A stretch of DNA of 64,000 nt from Siphonodentalium dalli (Eukaryota > Mollusca > Scaphopoda > Gadilida > Siphonodentaliidae): the NCBI GenBank assembly GCA_032622095.1, contig CP136069.1, forward strand, positions 64,937,319 to 65,001,318, given 5' to 3'. Positions 22,009 to 32,340 of the stretch are shown piece after piece (position 1 is the stretch's first letter; the number at the start of each line of letters is the position of its first letter). Made by a program: the position numbers and the translations under genes. The notes below the pieces were generated by a model. That model was not told the origin of the DNA, searched no databases, and saw nothing but the letters and a program-made list of their open reading frames with translations.

Positions 22009-23211
22009 TCTATTATATTTTTTGGAAGATCTGTCTGTCTGTCTGTGTGTGTGTGTGTGTGTGTGTTCGCGATGAACTCGAAAACGGCCGACCCGATTTC
22101 GATGAAACTTCGTATGTGAGGGTACTATCGGTCGGGAAGTGGCATAGGCATATTAATCTTCAGATCCGAGGTCAACTTTTCACGTGCCGAGGTTAAATCT
22201 GTTTTTACGCTGTGTTACGGGACTTTCATTTGAGTTCGGTGCTTACAAATCGATTCGAAACAGCGCGAATAATAAAATGCCAGTCATAATAATTACACTT
22301 TGAGAATCTTTCGTGTTTCCTCTTTCCAACGATATATAATGCGTATGTATCCGTTTTAGTTATCTGCCTCAATTATCAAGAAGAAGTGGTACTATCTTCC
22401 ATCAGGATAAAAATAATGCGTAACTTCTATGACGTCGTTAGAGGTCATAACGTTAGATCACGTTAACGCTTAACCGGCCGATGCATTTGACTGTTTCAGA
22501 CGTCTTGGCGATATCTCGGGCACCGATCGGGGGGGGGGGGGTCATCCACTTTTTCCATACACTAGACCGGGGTGGGTGGGTGGTTCAGCTGCGAAAAAGT
22601 CACTTTTTTCCTGAGTGGTCGCAATTTTTTCCTCTTACAACATTTCTTCAATGTAAATGCCTCAAAGTGTTCAGCATCATTGTTAAGGTGTGTATGACAC
22701 TTAGTGCAGTGCTTATGGGGGTAGTTAGTGTGGATATGGGCATGATGCTTCTCAGAAATCCAGATTACGAACCAACTCTCAGGAATTCGCCTTTTACATC
22801 CGATCACATTGCCATGTACCAATGCTACTGGTTCCAGATGAAAATGGACAGTTATGTAGCACATGAATAAACTTTAATATAAATAAAATGAAAAAAGCTA
22901 TTCATTTATCCCATTAATATTTACTCATTATACCTGATCAGACCAGATGACTCAGTCAAAATTGTATCGGAACTTGGCATGGGACTGTAGACTGCAACAA
23001 CGCATATCACTGAGATAATAATCTTGAGATGGTGTGACCCAGATAAAAGATTGGGCGAGCATACATAGACCTTGAATGTGTAGATATGGAGAAGGCTGCT
23101 AAGTGGAATAAACAAAATCAGAACAGATGAGTGAAAAGAAGGGAAAGAAACTATAATATAACTTAATATAATATGCAAGTCTAAAAATAATGTGCTGGTC
23201 ATCAGCAAAAT

Positions 23212-23292
23212 GATCGAAGTCTGCAGAGGGCGAATTTGGCGATACTACCCGGCATAGCATCAACAAATTCAACCTCTAACGACCTCATTCTA
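23212..23292. repeat. Palindromic element family P, copy 5
   Basis: CTGCAGAGGGCGAATTTGGC, a GC-rich loop with CCCGGCATAGC, then AAATTCAACCTCTAACGACC + TCATTCT. It lies inside the G/C-terminal transposon. Confidence 0.6.
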
Positions 23293-23325
23293 TTTTGGTC
23301 TCGACCAACCATGGAGAACTAGCTA

Positions 23326-23421
23326 CATATGAGGGTCACATGTGGTGAATTTGGTAATGCTATAGCCCACTCTGCTGGGTAGTATCACAAAACTCACCCT
23401 CCTTGGAGCTTATTCTGCAGA
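23326..23421. repeat. Palindromic element family P, copy 6
   Basis: GAGGGTCACATGTGGTGAAT + TTGGTAATGCTATAGCCC, then AAAACTCACCCTCCTTGGAG + CTTATTCTGCAG. It is diverged and lies 35 bp from copy 5. Confidence 0.6.
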
Positions 23422-24699
23422 CTGCATATGACCGTCTTATTTTCAAGTTTCTATTTACACGCAGTACATGTATTTGTATGAATGCTTGACCTGGGTCTGG
23501 CCTTAGCACAGTACCTAGCCCAAGAACTCAGCTCATGGAAATGAAAATTAGTTTTGTGATACATAGTGGATTTCAGCTGAATACCTGTATTGTTGGAGAG
23601 TTAATTGCCAGGTGGTGTTGCCCTAATAATTTTTTCAAAAATCATAATTGACATAAATTCATGTGATACTATGGGACACATCTAAAGTTACACTTTCTGT
23701 GATGAAAAGAAGGTACACTAATGCTTTTATATTTGTTTACATGTATAATGAGCATTATGAGCTACCTTAGACAATATTTGGGAAAGAATCAATCAATAAT
23801 TTACTGATCAGCACATGTATTCTGTGTGATATTTAGGGTTTTTCCAGGTATTTTTTTAGAACCTGTTTCGTGTTGTTACAAAAGTTGGAATGACTTAGAA
23901 GAACCAGAAATGGAAATAGGGTAACTGTAATACTAACCATCAAGCTTAAATGGTGTGATATTACAGATTTGGAGGTAAAAAGGGGGTGGGTACCCCGCAT
24001 GAAATTGGAAAAAAAAAAAAAATTCCTTCAAATAGGGGGGTGGTGGGTACCCAAGAGCCGGAAAAAAGTTTGTTCAGCCTAATGTCATGTCACGTTTTTC
24101 CGACCACCCCCCCCCCCCCTGCACCGATAGTAATTTATCATTACGTTGAAACTTGATAATTAATGAGCGTGTGTATATGAGGCGCGTTTATATACTTGAG
24201 TGGAAATCAAATCGGGTTAAACTGGCGGATTTTTACGGACGAAATTTGATGCATAGGGTATCTCGGTATCCGCTGGGCCGATTTCCCGGTATTCGCTGGG
24301 CCGATTTCCACCATTGTTGGGGTGTTGGTGTTTGACCCCACCTGACCTTGACCTTCAAAATGGTCAATTCAAGGTCAAAGCCCGGACGAAGTCGGGTCAC
24401 CTTCTAGTCAGATATATTATCAGCGGTCAGCATTGTCAATCTATTGTTTTATCAACCCATGTATAAACGGTTCATGTAATTATTAATCTGATGGGGAAAT
24501 AAACAATGTTGAAGCCAAATAACTGGCTCCAGATGCAATTCGGCTGAACTTTGAAAAGCACGCCCAATTATTCTGCTGACCGCTTTTGGTGATTAGGACA
24601 GATTATGTCAACAACTGGTGACGTCGTGTTCGTGTAACGTTCTGTTTATTTGGGATCTCTGTGTTATTGGGCTATGCAACTGGTGAATAAACAGTTGAC

Positions 24700-24965
24700 C
24701 AAGCACTGACCACGATTTAGTATAACACAGACGGGCTATGTAAATATTTGGTAACATACACCAACGCTGTGGTTCTCGGTCGTGTATTTTACGTCGTGAG
24801 TGGGGCAAGGTTGTGTTTTGGGGTAATTATCATATAGCCTATTTATGGCGTGTCTCCAAATCACCCAACTCATTGAGACAGACATTCCTATTGCGTAGGA
24901 ACAAAATAGATGAGATTTTGCCACACAAGACCCAATGTCATCTGTAGCAAAGATTGATATTGACA
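24700..24965 (+). repeat. Interspersed repeat R, diverged copy
   Basis: ACCAACGCTGTGGTTCTCGG + TCGTGTATTTTACGTCGTG and GGTAATTATCATATAGCCTA match 17817-17905 with divergence. Confidence 0.65.
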
Positions 24966-25477
24966 AGTCTAGACTGCATTCGCCCTTCCTTCTTCTGCTG
25001 GTCTAATTATTACGACATTTGAAGCATCACGCTAGAAGAAAATAACGCAACCTCCATGTTAACATGCATATCTTACTATTGTATTTATAGACAGAGCGCA
25101 ACGCGCGTCTTAAATAGATAATATTTTATCGAATGAGTTGCGGACGGCGCAAAGGATATACATGTGTATGTCAGAAAAGCGGTCCTTGTGTGAAATGTGT
25201 CTATATATGCGCCGTCAGAATAGAGTTTGATAAAAGATTGTATATTATTATGCAAGTTGTGTTCTGTATTTATTGCACATCGTTATGTCTGATAAGTTTA
25301 ATACATGACTATGACATTATATGTGTATCACCGGAGCGGATCGTTGACGGTCTGTACGTCGTCGTAAAAGTACTTCCAGTTTGCATTTCCCTTAATTGCG
25401 GTATACAAAAAAATGACATGTATTCAATGGATGTGATTACGCTGAATACATGTGCCTCGATTAAACGGTGTGGAATA
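24966..25477. other. No supported feature (intron 2)
   Basis: A 119-codon ORF on the plus strand (25133-25492) is rich in Cys but has no recognisable spacing or homologous motif. I regard it as chance. Confidence 0.4.
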
Positions 25478-25840
25478 CACACTCATACATGAATTCAAGC
25501 CGTGGAACATGAATGTAGGATGTTGGCTGGTTTAAATCGCGTCTTGTGACGTTGTGTCAATCCAACTTGTATAGAAGTAACTTGTAATTTGCTACCAGAG
25601 TATCGTTGACAATGGGCGCTAAAATCCTCTGTTAATCTGATAGTCTTCAATTCAACGGTGTTACACACTCGTACATGAATTCGCCCAGTGAAACGTGAAT
25701 GTAGGATGTTGGCTGGTTTAAATCGCGTCTTGTGACGTTGTGTGTCAAGCCCAGCTTGTATATAAGTAACTTGTAATTTGCTACCAGAATATCGTTGACA
25801 ATGCCATGGGCGCTAAAATCCTCTCTTAATCTGCTGGTCG
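25478..25840 (+). repeat. Tandem duplication, unit about 180 bp
   Basis: GAATGTAGGATGTTGGCTGG + TTTAAATCGCGTCTTGTGAC and AACTTGTAATTTGCTACCAG occur twice in the same order (25478-25648 and 25662-25840), with small indels. Confidence 0.9.
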
Positions 25841-26860
25841 AGTGCAAATATAAGGGATGAATTTGAGTTTGCTGTATTCCGTGAATGGAGTGTAGATGCA
25901 AGTGGACTGAAAGGGTGCACACAAAATGTCAGACCTACTCTTTTCTCAGAGACCATGTATCTTTTATGTGAATTTTATGTGTACATTCGGGGATTTAAAG
26001 TAATAATTTTGAATTATTTGCTATGAACCGGGACAGAAGTGTCGCTATTATTAAGAAAATTACTACATCATTATATATATAAAAAAAACATTACTACATT
26101 ATTATAACAAAAAAATATACATTATTATATAAACAAAATTAAATTTTGTTTTTTGAAAATCTAACTTTTAAAACACTATATATATATTTGTGTGTGTGTT
26201 TGGGGAAAAAACAATGCAAATCATTGAAATGTTGCTGTTGGAAGAGGTGCAAGGAACTGATAGAACATTATCATGTTCATAGCTTTTCGTAAAATACCAT
26301 ACCGAAGTGATCGACCAACCCACTTGGGATCCGTCTGAATTATAGGGTATGACCTCTGTCTTGGGAGCTGCAGACATATTTTGGTTTTGTCGATGTAAAT
26401 AAGTTTTTAGTATACTTAGCATAAAGTACAAAGAATGAAAATTATAAGTAAATGAAGATATAAACATGCCAACCCTTTTGATGTCGATTTATATAAATTT
26501 TCTAATTAGAGTGATGCAAATGAAATATCTTGACCGGACTCGGAAATTTTGGACTGGCTCAAGGGGGGTGAAGAAATTCCAATTTTAAGTGATGCTCTTA
26601 ATGCAATAGTGTCCCTTGCTGTGATCTCCTATTAATTTACAAATTTAAGGATAAAATCGATCAAATTCTGGCGTTATCTTTGCTTTTTTCAACGAAGCGA
26701 CACGCCAACATTGCGTGCATGCGGTTGTTGTGGCGCACGAATGATGGAAATTAAAAGCTCTCACGTGCTGGTGCGCTTGTCCTTTTCATGTTCGATTAAC
26801 ATTTGCAAGCGCGCGTGCAGCTAGTCGCGGCCACTTATTTAAAGGGACTGAAGTCACTCG
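25841..26860. other. No supported feature (intron 2)
   Basis: AT-rich DNA with a short TATA/GTGTGT run near 26180. A minus-strand ORF at 26168-26467 has no recognisable motif. Confidence 0.45.
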
Positions 26861-27664
26861 CAGTGGGTAAATGTGAAAAAAAACTATAAAAGTCTGTAAA
26901 CACATCACCACTAAATGGACCCAAGGCACTCACAGTGGGTAAATGTGAAAACACTATAAAATATGTAAACATGCATCACCACTAAAGGGACTCAATGCAC
27001 TCACAGTGGGTAAATGTGAAAAAACTATAAAATATGTAAACATGTATCACCACTAAAGAGACCCAAGGCACCAGCAGTGGGTAAATGTGAAAAAATCTAT
27101 AAAAAGCTGTAAACACATCACCACTAAATGGACCCAATGCACTCACAGTGGGTAAATGTGAAAAAACTATAAAATATGTAAACATGCATCACCACTAAAG
27201 GGACACAAGGCACCAGCAGTGGGTAAATGTGAAAAAATCTATAAAAAGCTGTAAACACATCACCACTAAATGGACCCAAGGCACTCACAGTGGGTAAATG
27301 TGAAAACACTATAAAATATGTAAACATGCATCACCACCAAAGGGACTCAATGCACTCACAGTGGGTAAATGTGAAAAAACTATAAAATATGTAAACATGC
27401 ATCACCACTAAAGAGACCCAAGGCACCAGCAGTGGGTAAATGTGAAATTTTTTTTTAGAGAATACCAATTACGTCTGAAGTAATCGCGATAAACAATCAT
27501 TCCGACAAGGAGAGCAACTGCTTACAATCTATGTAAAGCAGTGGGTAAATGTGAAAACACTATAAAATATGTAAACATGCATCACCACTAAAGAGACCCA
27601 AGGCACCAGCAGTGGGTAAATGTGAAAAAAAAACTACAAAAGTCTGAAAACACATCACCACTAA
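26861..27664 (+). repeat. 71-bp tandem array (about 11 units) with foreign insert
   Basis: CAGTGGGTAAATGTGAAAA recurs at 26861, 26933, 27004, 27075, 27146, 27217, 27288, 27359, 27430, 27539 and 27610, so the period is 71 bp except across one insert. Units differ mainly in CACTCACAG against CACCAGCAG. Between 27448 and 27538 the array holds about 90 bp of unrelated sequence that also occurs at 28533-28643. Confidence 0.93.
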
Positions 27665-27720
27665 GAAGAGCATGGAGAAATAGATAAAACATTTGGTCTC
27701 GGCGACTTATTTAACCCTTC

Positions 27721-27880
27721 CATGACTGTAGCTTCCTGAAATTTTGCGAAAGCCCTGTGCCAATGCATTCTCTTATTCTCTGCATATATAAGAGAATAAA
27801 TTGGCCTAATAATATGTACATTGACTCTGTAAGCCAGTTATATAAGATAGAACACCACGCAGGGTCCACTTTTATCGTAT
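27721..27880. mobile_element. Old TTAA MITE fragment with hairpin module
   Basis: TTAA at 27717-27720 is followed by CCCTTCCATGACTGTAGC and GAAAGCCCTGTGCCAATGCA, matching the left side of the MITE beside exon 2. The hairpin module is shortened (27757-27806). The right end is not clear. Confidence 0.55.
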
Positions 27881-28532
27881 TATTGATTCATTAGAATTGA
27901 CGGTGCTGCTAATTAGAGATCATTTGATTTTGTTCAGACGACTGAAAAATTAATTGGTGTTTCTGTGAATTGTTGCTGCACGATTGGATAATATTTACCA
28001 GTTGCAGTCTTTGCATGTGCAAACATCGTGGCCCTGTATTTGTTTGAAATGCAGCATGCGTACTTGTCTATAGTCGTATAGACCGGTGTCTTCCTTTTCT
28101 ACATATACATGTACGCCCAAAAATAAATATGTATACAATATATACATGTATAGTATATACAATATATTTCAGTACAGGTATACATGTATGTAAACCCTGA
28201 TTATACATGGCATAATAATAGATATATATAGAAGAAGTGTTGGGTATTCGGTTGTTTCAGTTCGCCAGGCGGGGTGAATTCCATGAATCTCGAATACCAG
28301 TTAACATAGGGGTGAATACTTCAATACCATCTTTTTCCATAGATTTTGTCAACAGTAATCTGCCAAACTGTACCACATTAAGAGTAAACTACTGCTGTGG
28401 TTTGAAAATAACAAAGTGACACCCTCTGTTGAACGGGGTCGCGGCATCAAACCTGATACAAATTTCCGATAGAAAATTGACCGTATATAATATTTGGTTA
28501 CCTTTTAAAGGTAAACTGCATGCGTGTCAATT
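27881..28532. other. No gene; TACATGTA-rich stretch
   Basis: Alternating TATACATGTATA motifs occur at about 28100-28200. There is otherwise no supported feature. Confidence 0.5.
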
Positions 28533-28659
28533 TAGAGAATACCAATTATCGATTGTGCCTTTCAAAAAAAATAAAGATAACGTCTGAAGTAATCGCGATA
28601 AACAATCATTCCGACAAGGAGAGCAACTGCTTACAATCTATGTATAAGATTGACATTTG

Positions 28660-29151
28660 TGACCCGCCATATCAAATCCAGTCGTAAGTCGGGATTTTTT
28701 TACCCTGTGCCAATGCATTATCTTATATATGCGAGTCGACCATAGGTCGCCTCGCATATATAAGAGAATGCATTGGCCTAACAATTTTTTTATCATTTTT
28801 TTTAAAATAAATGTTTCTTACAATTTTTAGGACATAAAATAAAAAACATCCATTACCCTGCAGGGAGCCCCACACATATATAGAAGCACATAGAAGAGTG
28901 TCGTCTGCTCATGTTTGTCTGGGGCTCTGTATGGGTGAAATTATCATGTTTGTCTGGGGCTCTGTATGGGTGAAATTATAAAATTGTTAAAGAATACAAG
29001 AAAAATTTATTAAAATTGTAAAAAATTGTTAGGCCAATGCAATCTCTTATATATGTGAGGCGACCCATGGTCGACTCGCATATATAAGAGAATGCATTGG
29101 CACAGGATAAACAAAATCCCGACTTACGACTGGATTTGATATGGCGGGTCA
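28660..29151 (+). mobile_element. Foldback element with CATNTG target duplication, copy 1
   Basis: The termini TGACCCGCCATATCAAATCC and, inverted, TGACCCGCCATATCAAATCC are identical, followed by AGTCGTAAGTCGGGATTT on both sides. The flanks are CATTTG at 28654-28659 and 29152-29157. Just inside the termini lie two 68-70 bp hairpin modules in opposite orientation (28704-28775 and 29034-29101), the same modules as in the TTAA MITEs. The centre has TTTGTCTGGGGCTCTGTATG repeated twice. No transposase. Confidence 0.88.
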
Positions 29152-29212
29152 CATTTGTTGATGCCAATTTGGGTATAACATCTATGAGAATGACCATACT
29201 CTATTCTGATAA

Positions 29213-29275
29213 ACTGTCCACAGCAGAGGGGTTCACATTACTTTATCTTGTGCAAAGCCGGGTCACCCTCCTAGT
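29213..29275 (+). repeat. Possible Helitron-like 3' end
   Basis: GCAAAGCCGGGTCACCCTCC + TAGT resembles the hairpin-distal part and CTAG end of the Helitron-like copies at 20.7-24.4 kb. The upstream body is not recognisable. Confidence 0.4.
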
Positions 29276-30795
29276 ATTACTCTATTTTCCAGCACAGTGA
29301 TGACCGGATGCGCGACGCGTTGATCTGTAAATGCCTGTCACGCGAATACTAGCGCCCGATTAACAGAACGAGACTCGAAAAAAAAAGGATAAAAATGGCT
29401 AAATTATGGATTAAAACGGCTAAACTGACCCATTCAAGCCACCAAGTACCAACATGGCACCATCAAAGTCGCGTACTGACCTTTTATTTGAATCCAGAAT
29501 ACCATTTTAATAAGGTGGAATATGAATCCCGAATAACAGCTGGGTTTGAATCCCGCGTACCACCTGAGAATGGCCTGGATCTGGCGCACCAAAGGGGAGG
29601 CATGACACCCTTAACAAAACTACATATATCAACTGAAGTGCATAAAACATTTATTACGTTAGAAACCAAGACTACCAGTCATTTAAAGGTCTCCCAGTGG
29701 CTCAATCGACAAGGTGCATACTGGAGCATTGTGTCGTCTTAAAGGGGTAATGTACACTAAATCCGGCGATTTATGACTAGAGTCATAAACTCATTTTCAT
29801 TATAATTACCATGTTTTGTACATCGTTCATAGAGCATATGAGTGCACTTTGTACTTATCCCTGGCTCAGATTCATTCCTTTGTTGCATATATTCTGTTGA
29901 GTATAAAAGGAGATGGTCCGATAAATGACAGGGTCTAGTGTTCAGTCCCACGTTAAGCCTTCCAATTGCCAATGTGTACAACGCGTAGGGTGTTTGTCAG
30001 TTGCTTGCGCTGAATTATTGGTGGCTATCCCATGGCTTTGGACACTAAATTATGCAACGGATAGTAACCAGTTACGCATGCCTGGGAAGCTTGTCAGCTA
30101 CTTTAGCCTAATTGGTATCTGTCGCATGGCTCGGTATAGTAAATTACTCATGTTTGCTAAAAATGCTAATTTACTAGCCAGCTTCGATGGGTTAACAGCA
30201 AACTCGATGTTGGACACAAATCATAAAACTCTATCCATGTCCTCGGATCAAAATGGATTGTTTTTCTAAATCTTCTCAGCATGAAACACTATATCACAAC
30301 GAACCCCTGGCAAACCTGAGCTTGGAAGACGTGTTTATCGTTAAACGGCCTGTCACGAATTAGCAATCCGAATCGAGATTAGGTGGTGTTTGATTGGATC
30401 CCCGTGCAATCCGCAATGCAAATCAGCTGTTAAATCCTCAAGAATTACGAGATGAAAACTACGAAATTACGTAACATCGGCGCCACGGGAATCTCATTAC
30501 TTAATCGCGTGCAGAACGATTTTTTCCCATTTGACGATAGTAGAAACTTGTTGGTCGCCATGGGACGCCGGCTTTTGATGTTAGGATAATTGTTTTCTGC
30601 CTTGTGCCGATGTCTGGATTTTCAAATACAATCAATCTGTTCTCGCGGTAAACACGACCGATCCTCATTGGTGTCCCCTACACGTTCCCTTCGGAGAGAA
30701 TCTCTCAAATTCAAATCGGAAACTTCGAGACTTTCCATGGATCGAATTGAGATTCCTCGCGACATTCACCAGAGAGTATCCATAAAGTTCAAAAC
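29276..30795. other. No supported feature (intron 2)
   Basis: Several short ORFs (for example 29395-29742 and 29925-30269) have no recognisable motifs. Near 30680-30790 there are AGAGATTCCTCGCGACATTC phrases that recur at 31200-31400. Confidence 0.45.
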
Positions 30796-31166
30796 CACCC
30801 TCGTGTACGTGGTATCGCTAAACCCGAGGGTATCACCAAACAAGATCATGCGGTTTTGATAAATGAAACATAATTTCGCAAAGCGGAATGTTCCCTCTAT
30901 TATCTATGACTGATAATTATGTTTCAAACGAATTACCTAACGTCAAAAAGTGTCTACTATTTATGATAAAATCGGAAATGAGTCGGAATTTCTATTAAAT
31001 GTATCGGGGTGAGAGCAAGCTATGGTCGCTATCTCATTGAGGGAAAATTCCGCTTTGCGAAATTATGTTTTGAATAGCGGATATCACCAAGATATGCTCA
31101 TTTATCAAAACCGCATGCTCTGGTTTGGTGATACCCTCGGGTTTGGCGATACCACGTACACGGGGT
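30796..31166. mobile_element. Foldback element with arms of about 110 bp
   Basis: The left arm CGTGTACGTGGTATCGCTAA ... GAGGGTATCACCAA ... AAACATAATTTCGCAAAGCG pairs with 31035-31163 in inverted order. Between the arms lie about 130 bp. It interrupts a repeat with CATAAAGTTCAAAAC on the left and GAAAACGGAAACTTTG on the right. No target duplication is obvious. Confidence 0.8.
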
Positions 31167-32210
31167 GAAAACGGAAACTTTGATACGTTTCATGGCTGGA
31201 ATAGAGATTCCTCGCGACATTCTCCAGAGAGTGTGTCCATAACGTTCAAAACTGAAACTCTGAAACGAATATAGATTACACGCGACCTTCTGCAGCTGTA
31301 TGTTCCATCGTGTTCCTTGTAGAGAGAATCCCCCAAGTTAAAATATCAAGCTTCGGGAGTCTCCACGACTCGAATCGAGATTCCACGCGACATTATGCGG
31401 CTGTGTACTCATCGTGTTAAGTGGAGACAGAATACATAAACTTCAAATCGGAAACTTTCTGTTGCTGCTATTCACGACGTTTTTTTCGGGTCCAAATCCA
31501 TTTTTTGTGACAAACGATTGATGGTAATTTACTCTTGTCTGAGTTACCTATATGCGATTACGATTTCGATAAGCCACGCATGCGATCATTGAACCAACCA
31601 GTGACTATGACCTGATAACAACGTAATTAAGTACAAAACAATCACGACAAACAGAACCATATCACCTGCGAGTGTTAGGAAATTTTAACGGCACACTATT
31701 TTCTCACAAAGAGAACTGTCTAAATTTCCTGCCAAATAATCATGCATTTTTTCATAGATGGTTGTCTATACTGCACAAATAATACTATTGGAAAAAAATC
31801 ACATAATATGTGTCATCAAACATTTATTCCTTATTAGGGCAACGAAAAGTTACGAGTCATTACATGACTGATCCTTGTCATACTTTTGAAGGATAATATC
31901 GGGCAAATGTCAGTTGCATAATAGTTTAAGGAATTCTTGTTATCTCGTATGCAGTAACGACTTGCCTGTAAAATGTTCAGCGTGTGACCACACCCTAATA
32001 GTACGTTCATTCATACACTGGCAAGTTTGCACGGAATATATGCAGGCTTTTTCTCTTAGAAAACCACATGGTGCCAGAATCGGAACGGCAACATGCGTAT
32101 AAAATGCATATTTACCAAAATATAATGACATGAGAAGTAAAATGTCTTTTGTCCCGCATTTAACGACGCTACAAACATTTGCCTTCAAATATCTGTATGG
32201 TGCATGAAAT
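31167..32210. other. Unclassified intronic DNA with repeat scraps
   Basis: 31612-31720 resembles 51990-52070 (CATAATTAAGTACAAAA ... CTATCACCTGGC). 32000-32110 has GTACGTTCATTC ... CTGGCAAGTTTGCACGG and shares termini-like sequence with the element at 46775-47190, so it may be a broken relative. Confidence 0.5.
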
Positions 32211-32224
32211 ATAGAGGATATCTA

Positions 32225-32340
32225 CACTTTCTGGTTGGATATGGGAATTAGCTCATGAGTGTTGACAAAAATAAATAAATTTTCACGAGTGGATCTGTCA
32301 TCAAAAATGAGATAATTACCATATCCAACCAAAAAGTTGT
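32225..32340. repeat. Small inverted repeat
   Basis: ACTTTCTGGTTGGATATGGGAA is mirrored by TACCATATCCAACCAAAAAGT with about 70 bp between. Confidence 0.6.

Larger units (their letters stand above)
22528..24121. mobile_element. G/C-terminal DNA transposon, copy 3 (longest, 1.6 kb)
   Basis: It is flanked by CACCGAT on both sides (22521-22527 and 24122-24128). It starts CGGGGG (copies 1 and 2 have CAGGGG) and ends in a C run plus CTG. The GGTGGGTGGGTGGTTCAG and GCAATTTTTTCCTC subterminal sequences match copies 1 and 2. The interior is longer than in the others and contains two family P palindromes, but I see no convincing transposase. An open frame at 22481-22870 spans the left end and has no recognisable domain. 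Confidence 0.83.
22009..24407 (+). mobile_element. Helitron-like non-autonomous element, copy 3 (interrupted)
   Basis: It starts TCTATTATATTTTTTGGAAG directly after copy 2 and ends with the hairpin and CTAG at 24404-24407, followed by T. It is split by the G/C-terminal transposon at 22528-24121. The Helitron body resumes after the CACCGAT duplication at 24122. Without the insertion it would be about 800 bp. Confidence 0.78.

Noticed and set aside
25133-25492. Cys-rich secreted peptide
   Set aside because: No signal peptide of normal form, no regular Cys spacing and no splice context. The frame is probably chance.
26982-27327. Tandem hydrophobic ORFs on the minus strand
   Set aside because: They are by-products of the 71-bp array; the frame breaks with the unit length.
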